Origin: Betaproteobacteria bacterium
GTDB lineage: Bacteria; Pseudomonadota; Gammaproteobacteria; Burkholderiales; Usitatibacteraceae
Direction of reading: 5' to 3'
DNA length: 64,000 nucleotides
Assembly: GCA_016791265.1 (NCBI GenBank)
Contig: JAEUMY010000017.1
Location: 62,001 to 126,000, forward strand
Shown here: positions 54,542-62,243 of the stretch, one piece after another
How positions within the stretch are numbered: the stretch's first letter is position 1
How the letters are laid out: each line of letters begins with the position of its first letter
Program-made: the position numbers and the translations under genes
Notes under the pieces: model-generated
What the model saw: the letters and a program-made list of their open reading frames with translations, nothing else
What the model was told of the DNA's origin: nothing
Databases searched by the model: none

Positions 54542-54955
54542 TTAGGCACACGCTTCGCCATGCGCGGCGGCGACGAGTTCGTGAAGAATGCCGCACTCCT
54601 TGGTCGAGTGTCGCGCATCGCAGCGCGCTCTGAGCAACGTGAGTTGCTTTTCTAGGGCACGCAGCGACTTCAATCGGGCCTTCACCCGTGCCAACTGGCC
54701 ATCAACCAGTTGGTTTACATCGTCGCAGTCACGCTTTGGAAGGACCATGAAGTCGAGAAGTTGTCGGATGTCCGCCAACGACATATCCAAAGCCCGGCAG
54801 TGCCGGATGAAAGCAAGCCGCTCCAGGTGGGATTGCCCATATGCCCGATAGCCATTTGCAAGGCGCGGCGGCGTTGCGATGAGACCCTTGCGCTCGTAAA
54901 AGCGGATGGTGTCCACATCAATGCCGGTGGCGTCTGCGATTTCGCTGATTTTCAT
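54542..54955 (-). CDS. MerR-family metal regulator, CadR/PbrR type
   Basis: A 137-aa protein starting at ATG 54955 with AAGGAGA just upstream. MerR helix-turn-helix: MKISEIADATGIDVDTIRFYERKGL. Cysteines at 77, 112 and 121 match the metal-binding positions of CadR/PbrR (77, 112, 119), with an extra Cys136 in the tail GEACA. Lead or cadmium binding converts such proteins to activators. Two matching operators exist, one divergent in front of lspA (54985-55016) and one before cadA. Confidence 0.9.
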   Translation of the reverse strand: MKISEIADATGIDVDTIRFYERKGLIATPPRLANGYRAYGQSHLERLAFIRHCRALDMSLADIRQLLDFMVLPKRDCDDVNQLVDGQLARVKARLKSLRALEKQLTLLRARCDARHSTKECGILHELVAAAHGEACA

Positions 54956-54984
54956 GAAGGTCTCCTTTCTGCGCAGTGTAGCGC

Positions 54985-55016
54985 TTGACATTGGAGCAAC
55001 TCCAGGGTTTTTACTG
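54985..55016 (+). promoter_or_regulatory. MerR-type divergent operator/promoter
   Basis: TTGACA at 54985-54990, a 20-bp spacer with the dyad TGGAG-CAA-CTCCA, and TTACTG at 55011-55016. Spacer length and dyad resemble the cadA promoter at 45972-46003. It points to the lspA and cytochrome genes and lies just upstream of the regulator gene. Confidence 0.82.
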
Positions 55017-55134
55017 AGAATGTCATGCATAAACCGTCTACGAAGGAGCCAGCCGGTGCTGGTTTGGCACCGCCGCCACTCCGAGCCCAGCTCAATGCCC
55101 GCCGCATCCGACATACGCACCTTGTCCGATTACG

Positions 55135-55629
55135 ATGAATTGCGTCCCTCAAAGAATGCTCTGGTACTCAAGTGCGATAGCTGTGGTCCTGATTGACCAG
55201 GCGGCTAAAAGCTATATTGACCTGATGACACCGCTGGGGTGGTCTCGCGATGTGACATCGTTCTTTAATCTGGTTCACATTCTGAATCCGGGTGCGGCAT
55301 TCAGCTTCCTTGCCGGCGCAGGGGGCTGGCAGAGATGGTTCTTTCTCGCCATTGCCCTCGCGGCATCCGCATGGCTGATATGGATGTTATCCAAGCCTCT
55401 GCGAAAGCTGGAGAGTCTCTCCTACAGTCTCATCCTGGGTGGCGCAGTCGGCAACGCGTTCGACCGTGCTGTCCGGGGTCATGTCATCGACTACCTCGAT
55501 TTCCATCTTCGTGGATGGCACTGGCCAGCATTCAATATCGCCGACGTGGCTATCGTGAGTGGCGCGGCCGCGCTGGTCCTTCTGTCATTCATGCCGGCGG
55601 ACGATCCCGCGGACGCGAAAGCGTCTTGA
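55135..55629 (+). CDS. lspA: Signal peptidase II (LspA; PbrC-like)
   Basis: A 164-aa, four-helix aspartyl protease that cleaves prolipoprotein signals. NPGAAFSFLAG, GGAVGNAFDRAVRGHVIDYLDF and FNIADVAIVSG contain the two catalytic aspartates. In lead-resistance (pbr) operons an lspA-like gene is co-regulated with a PbrR/CadR regulator, and here the gene is divergent from such a regulator behind a MerR-type promoter. The leader of about 120 nt lacks another gene. Confidence 0.92.
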   Translation: MNCVPQRMLWYSSAIAVVLIDQAAKSYIDLMTPLGWSRDVTSFFNLVHILNPGAAFSFLAGAGGWQRWFFLAIALAASAWLIWMLSKPLRKLESLSYSLILGGAVGNAFDRAVRGHVIDYLDFHLRGWHWPAFNIADVAIVSGAAALVLLSFMPADDPADAKAS

Positions 55630-55673
55630 TAAAACGCAGGTCCAGACTGGCCAGCAACAGGAAAGGGTTCTGC

Positions 55674-56108
55674 GTGCGAAATTTACAGACGATGGTGGTC
55701 AGGTTTGCGGCGATTGCCGGCCTCCTCGGTGCGCAAGTCGCCACCGCTGCGCCCGCGAAGCCTGCCAATGTTGCCTTGGGGAGAAAAGTATATGAATCCC
55801 ATTGCGCTGCGTGTCATGGAATGAACCTGGAAGGCCAGCCCAACTGGCGAACCAGACGTCCGGATGGCAAGCTTCCCGCTCCGCCACATGACGCCACGGG
55901 TCACACGTGGGAACACTCCGATGCGATTTTGTTCTCTGTGGTCAAAAACGGTATGGCGCATCACGCCGGTGCGAAGTATCAGTCCGATATGCCGGCCTTC
56001 AAAGGAAAGCTCACGGATGCGGAAATCTGGGCGGCTATCGCCTACATAAAGTCCAAATGGCCGGAGCGAATCCAGAAGAAGCGCCAAACCGATCCCTCCA
56101 AGAAGTAG
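55674..56108 (+). CDS. Exported c-type cytochrome
   Basis: A 144-aa protein from GTG 55674, with AGGAAAGGG upstream; ATG 55692 is possible. A signal ending ATAAPA, then one haem site CAACHG and a late Met in SDMPAFKG as the likely axial ligand, followed by the usual C-terminal helix (LTDAEIWAAIAYIKSKWP). A class I cytochrome similar to those seen in metal-resistance clusters. Physiological partner unknown. Confidence 0.88.
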   Translation: MRNLQTMVVRFAAIAGLLGAQVATAAPAKPANVALGRKVYESHCAACHGMNLEGQPNWRTRRPDGKLPAPPHDATGHTWEHSDAILFSVVKNGMAHHAGAKYQSDMPAFKGKLTDAEIWAAIAYIKSKWPERIQKKRQTDPSKK

Positions 56109-56117
56109 GCTAAACAC

Positions 56118-56855
56118 ATGACCTGGACCGGTTCTGCAGTGCTGTCAACGGGGACCGCTGCGTTCGTAGGTGCCGCCGGGGACAACCAACTCCATCGCCA
56201 CTACGCCACGCAACTGGTCATTGCCGAGCGCGTGCCGGTCGAGGTGATGGGGGAAGACGGCGTGGTCGCTCGCGGTGGCGTGATCCTTTGTCCGGCTGGT
56301 GTACACCATCGCATCGTGACGACGGCGCCCGAAGTGGGCCTTCTCTATGCGGAGCCCACCATCGGTCTGGGGCGGCTCGCGTCATGCACCACAATCCAGG
56401 TGTTGGAAAAATCTGCCAACGTCATGCTCTTCCAACGCCTGACCGCAGCCGTGGCCACCCAGGATGCAGATGCGCTGCACGCGCTCATCGAGACCTTCAC
56501 AGGGCCGTTGCGCCTACGCGCAACAGAGACCACGCGAATTCGGTCGCTCATGGAATCGCCCCTCATGCGTCCCTTGCCGCCCCCGCTTGCGGTGGCCGCC
56601 CGCCATGCGGGCTGCTCCCCCAGCCGGTTCTCGCATCAGTTCTCAAACGAGATGGGCATTCCCTACCGAGCGTTCGTGAAATGGCGGAAGCTGCTCGCGG
56701 CAATCGGTGCCATTGCGCAAGGCCAGGACTTCACGACCGCCGCGCACGCCGGCGGCTTCGCCGACTCCGCCCATTTCTCGCGAACCTTCAAAGCCATGTT
56801 CGGCATGGCACCCAGCCGACTATTTGCCGAACTGACGCTTGCTGAAAAGCGCTAA
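56118..56855 (+). CDS. AraC-family transcriptional regulator
   Basis: A 245-aa protein. The N-terminal cupin-like sensor part (NQLHRHYATQLVIAERV, CPAGVHHRI) is followed by two helix-turn-helix motifs (LAVAARHAGCSPSRFSHQFSNEMG; FTTAAHAGGFADSAHFSRTFKAMFG). His residues in the cupin part may bind metal. It lies 9 bp after the cytochrome gene and probably controls the neighbouring desaturase-like gene. Ligand unknown. Confidence 0.87.
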   Translation: MTWTGSAVLSTGTAAFVGAAGDNQLHRHYATQLVIAERVPVEVMGEDGVVARGGVILCPAGVHHRIVTTAPEVGLLYAEPTIGLGRLASCTTIQVLEKSANVMLFQRLTAAVATQDADALHALIETFTGPLRLRATETTRIRSLMESPLMRPLPPPLAVAARHAGCSPSRFSHQFSNEMGIPYRAFVKWRKLLAAIGAIAQGQDFTTAAHAGGFADSAHFSRTFKAMFGMAPSRLFAELTLAEKR

Positions 56856-56921
56856 GCGGGTAGCTGTTTCGTTCAAGCCTGGCGGCGCGCGCAGTGCAAG
56901 ACTGAGCATCTCCTTCACACG

Positions 56922-57782
56922 ATGGAATTTCCCATGCTGACCGCTCTTGTTCGCTACGCCTCGTATCCCTTAATCTTAGGTAGTGCCGCCGCCGCCATCA
57001 TCAGCATTGACCGGGCCGGCATTGCGCTCTGGCCCTGGGCCACGTTGGTGGCACTGGCCGGGGTTGTCATGGTGGGCCTCCTTGAACGGATCGCCCCGTA
57101 CGAGCCTGCGTGGCTTAGCTCGCACGGCGATTTGGCTACGGACCTTTGGCACAACCTCTTCAACCTGAGCCTCATCCAATTTGCCTCGCATGTGATGTTC
57201 CGCTGGACCGACAGCGTGCCACCCGAGTGGCGGCTCTGGCCCATCGAGTCTCCCTATTGGGTCCAATTGCTCATCGTGGCCTTGGTCGTGGACGTAAGCC
57301 TCTATGCCATGCACCGGCTCAGCCACCATGTGGCGTGGCTATGGCGACTGCACGCTGTCCACCACAGTTCGACTCGCTTGTACTGGTTGAATGGTGAACG
57401 GCGTCATCCGCTCCATGCTCTGCTGATGGCGGCGCCGGGCTTGGCCGTATTGTTGATCTTGGCCGCGCCATCCCACCTGATCGCAGTGTGGTTTGCCATC
57501 CTCACGGTGCAATTGGCCTTCCAGCATGCCAATCTGGACTACACAGTCGGCCCTTTCAAGGCGTGGCTTGGCACTGCCGACGTGCATCGCTGGCACCACA
57601 AACGCGAGTTCGAGGATGCGCAAGTGAATTTTGGAGAGGCGTTCATGGTGTGGGATCGTTTGCTAGGGACATACTTCAATGCGAATCGGGCAGTGGGCGG
57701 CGATGAAGTTGGGCTGCATGATCGAACTTTTCCGATGGGCTACCTGGCCCAATTGCGCGTGCCTTTTCAGCGGCCCTCTTGA
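56922..57782 (+). CDS. Sterol desaturase/fatty acid hydroxylase family protein
   Basis: A 286-aa integral membrane di-iron enzyme with histidine boxes MHRLSHH, LHAVHHSS, FQHANLD and VHRWHHKREF over four membrane segments. The family hydroxylates or desaturates lipids. ATG 56922, or 56934 (MLTAL). A decayed partial duplicate follows at 58133-58611, so the region duplicated in tandem, including some upstream sequence. Confidence 0.88.
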   Translation: MEFPMLTALVRYASYPLILGSAAAAIISIDRAGIALWPWATLVALAGVVMVGLLERIAPYEPAWLSSHGDLATDLWHNLFNLSLIQFASHVMFRWTDSVPPEWRLWPIESPYWVQLLIVALVVDVSLYAMHRLSHHVAWLWRLHAVHHSSTRLYWLNGERRHPLHALLMAAPGLAVLLILAAPSHLIAVWFAILTVQLAFQHANLDYTVGPFKAWLGTADVHRWHHKREFEDAQVNFGEAFMVWDRLLGTYFNANRAVGGDEVGLHDRTFPMGYLAQLRVPFQRPS

Positions 57783-57922
57783 GACTGAAGCAACATCAGA
57801 TGGTGAAATCAAAATCCATGATGTCGCTATCTCGAAAGGGCCTCTCGGCTGACATTGCGACTCGGCCATTCATCATGAAAGATGCCTAGCCAACCGCGGT
57901 CTCGCCGCTATTGAACTGGAGG

Positions 57923-58063
57923 ATGTCCGAGTTTGATCTTTCTGGGTTGCTAGAGGCTGCCGCCGAACGGATGGCAGCCGACGTCAAACAGCGGTTCATT
58001 GCCCATCCTGGAGAGGCAGGAAAAGACCGGGAGTAAATTGTCCGGCGTTTTCTGGCCCGCTAG
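57923..58063 (+). pseudogene. N-terminal remnant of a DUF6602-like protein
   Basis: An ATG with an adjacent GGAGG reads MSEFDLSGLLEAAAERM, then FIAHPGEAGKDRE and TAA at 58034-58036. After the stop the same frame continues IVRRFLAR and ends at TAG. HxGExGxxRE-xxVRxFL is the characteristic start of DUF6602-type proteins (as I recall them), so this looks like a nonsense-mutated fragment of a defence-associated gene. It sits exactly between the two desaturase copies. Confidence 0.55.
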
Positions 58064-58132
58064 CCGTTCCGTTCAAGCGTGCACGCCGCCTTGCTGCGAG
58101 ACTGGTGGTACGCCATCCTAGGACTCCGTGCC

Positions 58133-58611
58133 ATGCTGGAAATACTGATCCGCTACGCCGCTCACCCCGCGATACTCGGCTGTTCTGCCGCGCTTATCCT
58201 CTACATCGTCGATTCACACAGACACCGCTTTGGCGCAAGACCACGTTGGTTGCGCTTTCCGGCGCGGTGGGTGTGCGGTTGCTGGAGCGTTTGGCGCCCT
58301 ACGAGAATGCGTGACTGCAATCGCGAGGCGACCTCGCAGCCGACCTGAGACACAACCTCGTCAATCTCAGCCTGATTCAGTTTTCGTCGCATGTGATGTC
58401 CGCCTGGACGGCGAGTATTACAAGTGACTGTCGACTGTAGGCCCTGGAGATGCCCTATGGCATCCAACCGACCATGGTTACGGTCATTTTGGACGTCAGC
58501 CAATACCGGGTGCACCGGTTGAGTTATCGGGTGGAGTGGCTCTGGCGGCCTCATGCCATCCATCACAGGCCGGAGCGCCTCTACTACCTCAACGGCGAAA
58601 TGCGAACTTAG
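58133..58611 (+). pseudogene. Decayed duplicate of the sterol-desaturase-like gene
   Basis: Starts MLEILIRYAAHPAILGCSAAL, parallel to the intact gene's MLTALVRYASYPLILG. After a frameshift near 58226 it continues TTLVALSGAVGVRLLERLAPYE, meets a TGA, and continues GDLAADLRHNLVNLSLIQFSSHVM, with a further TAG, then VHRLSYR and IHHRPERLYYLNGEMR. It covers roughly residues 5-165 of the intact paralogue with at least one frameshift and two internal stops, and the His boxes are damaged. Confidence 0.85.
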
Positions 58612-58876
58612 CCAGGGAAACCAGGACTTGACTCCGTAGCGGCTTCAGGGTTTTCAATCGCGCATACAAAACTTTTCCTGCTGCCGGTCGCTGGTCATTG
58701 CGGGAATGTGGGCTTCAGGCCAAACGTCTCAATACCCCGAGCCCAGTAACCGCATCAGCGAACAGCAGGTCGGCCTATCGAACTGCCAAAAATGGACTCC
58801 AATTTCGTCAAGAGTGAGCAAGTCTGCTGGCGGCCGGCGTACCGACGCACATGACATCAACCCTACAAGGACCATC
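58612..58876. other. Intergenic, no gene seen
   Basis: No coding potential I trust. The open frame extending upstream of the DsbA-like start (from 58706) lacks a ribosome site and protein-like composition. AAGGA at 58867 serves the next gene. Confidence 0.5.
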
Positions 58877-59638
58877 ATGAAGAGTGATTCGATTGGAGTG
58901 TTTTTGACTTCCGTCTTTGCGTCCTACATTGCCACCACTCGTGCCTCGACTGGCTACCGGCAGACGCCAGGTAGCCGCGCGGTGCCATCGAGTCTGAAAA
59001 GGAAACTCTGGCTTCTCACCCAGATCTTGGTTTTGACTGTGGCCTGGTTTGTGATGACTTCAAGCGCCGTGCTGGCACATGACCGCGATCATGGCGGACC
59101 ATACTCGCTGGTGAGTCCACCACAACCCACGCTTGCAGACGGTAAGGTCGAGGTGATTGAGTTCTTTTGGTATGGCTGTCCGCATTGCTACAGTCTAGAG
59201 CCGGCGATCGCGAAATGGCTTCAGACGAAGCCAAAGGATGTCGTGTTCAGGCGGATACCCGCCATCTTCAATGAAAAATGGGGGCGATCCGCGGCCATGT
59301 TCTATTCATTGGAGGCGATGGGACTTCTGGATCAGCTCCACAGCCGGATCTTCGATGCGATTCACAAGGACAAAGTACCGCTCGATAATCCCAAAACCCG
59401 AGACGACTGGCTCGTCCGGCAGGGGGTTGATATCGCAAAATACCGCGAGATCGAAAGCTCTTTCACGGTGGTGACTAAGGTGGCGCGCGCCAAACAGCTC
59501 TCCCTGGACTACAAGCTAGAAAGCGTCCCCACCATCGCAGTAAACGGCAGATATGTCACTTCGGCGGAACAGGCAGGCGGAGCAGGCGCTGTCTTCGCCG
59601 TGGTCAACAAACTTGTGGAGCTATCGCGCAAGAATTGA
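58877..59638 (+). CDS. DsbA-like thiol:disulfide oxidoreductase, membrane-anchored
   Basis: A 253-aa protein with a longer than usual N-terminus and a membrane helix (about 45-65: WLLTQILVLTVAWFVM). Its DsbA/thioredoxin domain has the active site CPHC in EFFWYGCPHCYSLEP and the cis-Pro loop ESVPTIAVNGRY. The mature start (AHDRDHGG) is His/Asp-rich. It probably oxidises cysteines of periplasmic proteins of the locus. ATG 58877 chosen for its AAGGA site. Confidence 0.88.
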   Translation: MKSDSIGVFLTSVFASYIATTRASTGYRQTPGSRAVPSSLKRKLWLLTQILVLTVAWFVMTSSAVLAHDRDHGGPYSLVSPPQPTLADGKVEVIEFFWYGCPHCYSLEPAIAKWLQTKPKDVVFRRIPAIFNEKWGRSAAMFYSLEAMGLLDQLHSRIFDAIHKDKVPLDNPKTRDDWLVRQGVDIAKYREIESSFTVVTKVARAKQLSLDYKLESVPTIAVNGRYVTSAEQAGGAGAVFAVVNKLVELSRKN

Positions 59639-59944
59639 AGGACAATCTTGGTGTTTTCACCGCGCGCTTTGCGCAGAGCACACGGATTTCGTTGAACGAA
59701 GTGAAGCTGACCCCGATGGATGTTCAGACAAGACGAAGTTGAACCAACGGTGAAGGCGCGGGCCGGTGAAAAACTAGCGCAGCTCGACCTGACGTCGAGC
59801 CATGCGTAGTGCATGTAGAGCCGGCTTCCAGCAGTGCCTTTCTGTCTATCAACGCACCAATGTCGAGCGTCCCGCCCCGGCAGTCGTTGCCGTACGGGCC
59901 GTGGCTGTAATGATCACCATGCCTATAAGCGTTAGTCCCAGACG
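59639..59944. other. Intergenic, no gene seen
   Basis: About 300 bp without convincing coding sequence on either strand. Short ORFs here lack ribosome sites and protein-like composition. It likely contains the promoter of the CDF gene, but no clear -10/-35 pair was found. Confidence 0.45.
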
Positions 59945-60565
59945 ATGACCGATTCAGAGGCTCAGCAGGGTTTGAGCGCCGACCGCGATCGCCGCACGCT
60001 TACGCAGGTGCTGTTGATCAACGTCGCCCAGTGCGCTGTCGGCATCGCTGTGGGCGTGTGGGCCAACTCCACCGCGATACTTGGTTCGGCCCTAGACAAC
60101 TTGGCCGATGCAGGCGTCTACGGGGTGAGCCTTTATGCAGTGGGTCGAGCTGCGCGCTTCAAAGTGCTTGCGGCGCGGCTATCGGGTTGGCTTCTCATGG
60201 GCTTGGCCGTGCTGTTGTTAATCGAAGTGGTGCGGCGTTTCATGGGCAGCGAGACGCCCTTGGGGATCGCGATGATGATCATGGCGGCGGTGAATGCCGG
60301 AGTGAACTTGGTGTGTCTGAGGCTCCTGGCGAAACACCGCGGCGATGACGTCAATTTCAAGGCGTCCGCAGTGTTCACGAGCAACGATTCTCTCGTCAAT
60401 TTGAGCATCGTCGTGAGTGGCGCCTTGGTCTTGTGGCTGGGTTCAAACGTGCCGGACCTTGTGTTGGGTATCGTCGTCGCGGGCATTGCGGCGCATGGTG
60501 GGCGGGAGATCCTGGAGGCGGCTCAAAAGGCGGAGAACGGTGCCGGTATCACGGAGAGCAAATGA
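59945..60565 (+). CDS. Cation diffusion facilitator transporter without C-terminal domain
   Basis: A 206-aa, six-helix protein. Helix 2 has ALDNLADAGVYG with the DxxxD metal pair. In helix 5 the aligned segment is VFTSNDSLVNLS, where the usual His of HxxxD appears to be Phe, so the transport site is unusual. The cytoplasmic C-terminal domain of most CDFs is missing. It probably exports a divalent metal. Its stop overlaps the next gene's ATG. Confidence 0.82.
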   Translation: MTDSEAQQGLSADRDRRTLTQVLLINVAQCAVGIAVGVWANSTAILGSALDNLADAGVYGVSLYAVGRAARFKVLAARLSGWLLMGLAVLLLIEVVRRFMGSETPLGIAMMIMAAVNAGVNLVCLRLLAKHRGDDVNFKASAVFTSNDSLVNLSIVVSGALVLWLGSNVPDLVLGIVVAGIAAHGGREILEAAQKAENGAGITESK

Positions 60566-60948
60566 CGATGTCTCAGGTGGATGATCCGGGCATGACGCGA
60601 TACGAAGCCTTCAACCATGAATGGGCGCTCGCAGAACAGGCTGCACTCGCCGAGGATTGGAATCTGGCCGAGAACCACTATTCACGGGCGCACATCCTGG
60701 GTCAGCCGAGGATTCCGTTGCACCTGCGCGCTCACGCTGCTTTGTTTGGCTTGTATATTGACCAACACCGATGGCGTGACGCGTGGGGCCAAGCCATCCG
60801 CTATGTCTTGGTGGTGCCTGGCACCTGGCTAAAGAGGCTTCCTGCCGGGAACTCAGGGCTATCAAACGTCAGCGCCTTCAAGCCTATGGCAGTTCCTCCG
60901 GATTTGGCCGCAATCATCCACGATGACGCAACCAGAACACGTCGTTGA
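60562..60948 (+). CDS. DUF3703-type protein linked to the CDF transporter
   Basis: A 128-aa soluble protein; ATG 60562 overlaps the CDF stop (ATGA). NHEWALAEQAALAEDWNLAENHYSRAHILGQP and HLRAHAALFGLYIDQHRW are typical of DUF3703, a TPR-like family often next to CDF or Czc genes. Function unknown; coupling suggests a cytosolic partner or regulator of the transporter. Confidence 0.82.
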   Translation: MTMSQVDDPGMTRYEAFNHEWALAEQAALAEDWNLAENHYSRAHILGQPRIPLHLRAHAALFGLYIDQHRWRDAWGQAIRYVLVVPGTWLKRLPAGNSGLSNVSAFKPMAVPPDLAAIIHDDATRTRR

Positions 60949-61047
60949 AGGGTTCGCCCCAAGGCGGGGTTCAAGCTAATAAGCGGTGCTTCCGTTTCAG
61001 GAAACCCCTTGCTCGTTTCACCCGCAGGGCATGGCGCACCGTTTGAA

Positions 61048-61089
61048 TTGACAAACGTTTCACAAACCGCTACAATCGGTTCATGAAAC
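61048..61089 (+). promoter_or_regulatory. Near-perfect sigma-70 promoter with a dyad over the -10, leaderless start
   Basis: TTGACA (61048-61053), a 17-bp spacer and TACAAT (61071-61076). The expected start site is at about 61083, the A of the AAA-ATPase ATG, so the mRNA would be leaderless. Arms GTTTCACAAACCG (61057-61069) and CGGTTCATGAAAC (61077-61089) match in 11 of 13 positions and flank the -10, a natural repressor site. Confidence 0.8.
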
Positions 61090-62243
61090 ATGAAAATCGA
61101 TTCATAAATGAGCTTTCTCGTATCGTCAACGGGGCGTTGCGTCTCGACATCGAGAAGGTCAGAAACTATACGGCCTTTCTGGCAGACAAGCTGGAGCAAG
61201 ACGGCGATCCCACGTCCGCAGCACGGCTCAGGAAGGTATTGGCTGAGTCCGACCATCAGCTGCGCCCCACAGACGTTGGATTTGGCCGCATGCTCCCCGT
61301 GGACACCGACACCCGGTTCCCGCTGATTGAGCGGGTGGAATGGAGCAAGCTGGAAGAACCGCCCGTGGCGCTGGCGCTTGACCAATGGGATGTGGTGAAC
61401 GAGTTTCTGAGCGTGGCCAAGAGCTATGCCCAGTTCGATACCCAGTCCACTGTGGGCTCCATCAGTCTGCTCATGTACGGCCCGCCGGGTACCGGGAAAA
61501 GCCGTCTTGCCCGCCATATTGCGCGTGACCTGGGATTGGACCTCTACGTCGCACGCCTGGACGGACTGATCTCCTCCTTCCTGGGCAGCACGTCAAAGAA
61601 TATTCGAGCGCTGTTCGATTTCGCTGCAAAGACGCCTTGCGTCCTCTTCCTGGATGAATTTGATGCCATCGCCAAACTGCGGGGCGACAGCCAGGAGCTG
61701 GGTGAGCTGAAGCGGGTTGTGAACAGCTTTATTCAGAACCTGGATGCGCTGGGTCCGCAGTCCATCGTACTTGCCGCCACCAACCACCAGGAGCTGCTGG
61801 ATTCGGCTGTGTGGCGCCGCTTCGGCTATCGGCTTGAACTCCGCTATCCCGATGAGTCCATGCGCAAACAGTTGTGGCATGACTTTCTTGCCCCAACGGA
61901 AATCACTGATCGGGAGATTGACCTTCTTGTAGACCTCTCAGAGGGATTTTCGGGTTCAGACATTCATGAGGTCAGCCGCCGTCTACATCGCCGGCACATC
62001 ACGACCAAGACACCTTCACAGCTGAAGGATGCCTTCTCCGTTCTGCAGAACCTTTCCCTCGGCGAAGGTGAAGAACGCCGCTTCCTGTCCGCGTTGCGCG
62101 GCAAGTCGGTGGAGGACATGGCGGGCTTGCTGAGGGAACGCAACGAAAAACTGTATAGCCATGCCTCGTTGGCCCAACTCTTGGGCATATCCAAGGCAAC
62201 GGCATATCGTCGAAGCCAAGGGAGCAAAAAGGATGGCAACTAA
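61083..62243 (+). CDS. AAA+ ATPase partner of subtilisin-like protease
   Basis: A 386-aa protein. After an N-terminal helical region of about 100 residues, the AAA+ core has YGPPGTGKSRLA (Walker A), VLFLDEFDAI (Walker B), VLAATNHQ (sensor 1) and RRFGYRLEL. The C-terminus ends in a helix-turn-helix-like segment (SHASLAQLLGISKATAYRR). The gene overlaps the protease start by 11 nt. AAA-plus-S8-protease pairs recur in bacterial defence neighbourhoods; the mechanism is open. Confidence 0.87.
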   Translation: MKHENRFINELSRIVNGALRLDIEKVRNYTAFLADKLEQDGDPTSAARLRKVLAESDHQLRPTDVGFGRMLPVDTDTRFPLIERVEWSKLEEPPVALALDQWDVVNEFLSVAKSYAQFDTQSTVGSISLLMYGPPGTGKSRLARHIARDLGLDLYVARLDGLISSFLGSTSKNIRALFDFAAKTPCVLFLDEFDAIAKLRGDSQELGELKRVVNSFIQNLDALGPQSIVLAATNHQELLDSAVWRRFGYRLELRYPDESMRKQLWHDFLAPTEITDREIDLLVDLSEGFSGSDIHEVSRRLHRRHITTKTPSQLKDAFSVLQNLSLGEGEERRFLSALRGKSVEDMAGLLRERNEKLYSHASLAQLLGISKATAYRRSQGSKKDGN

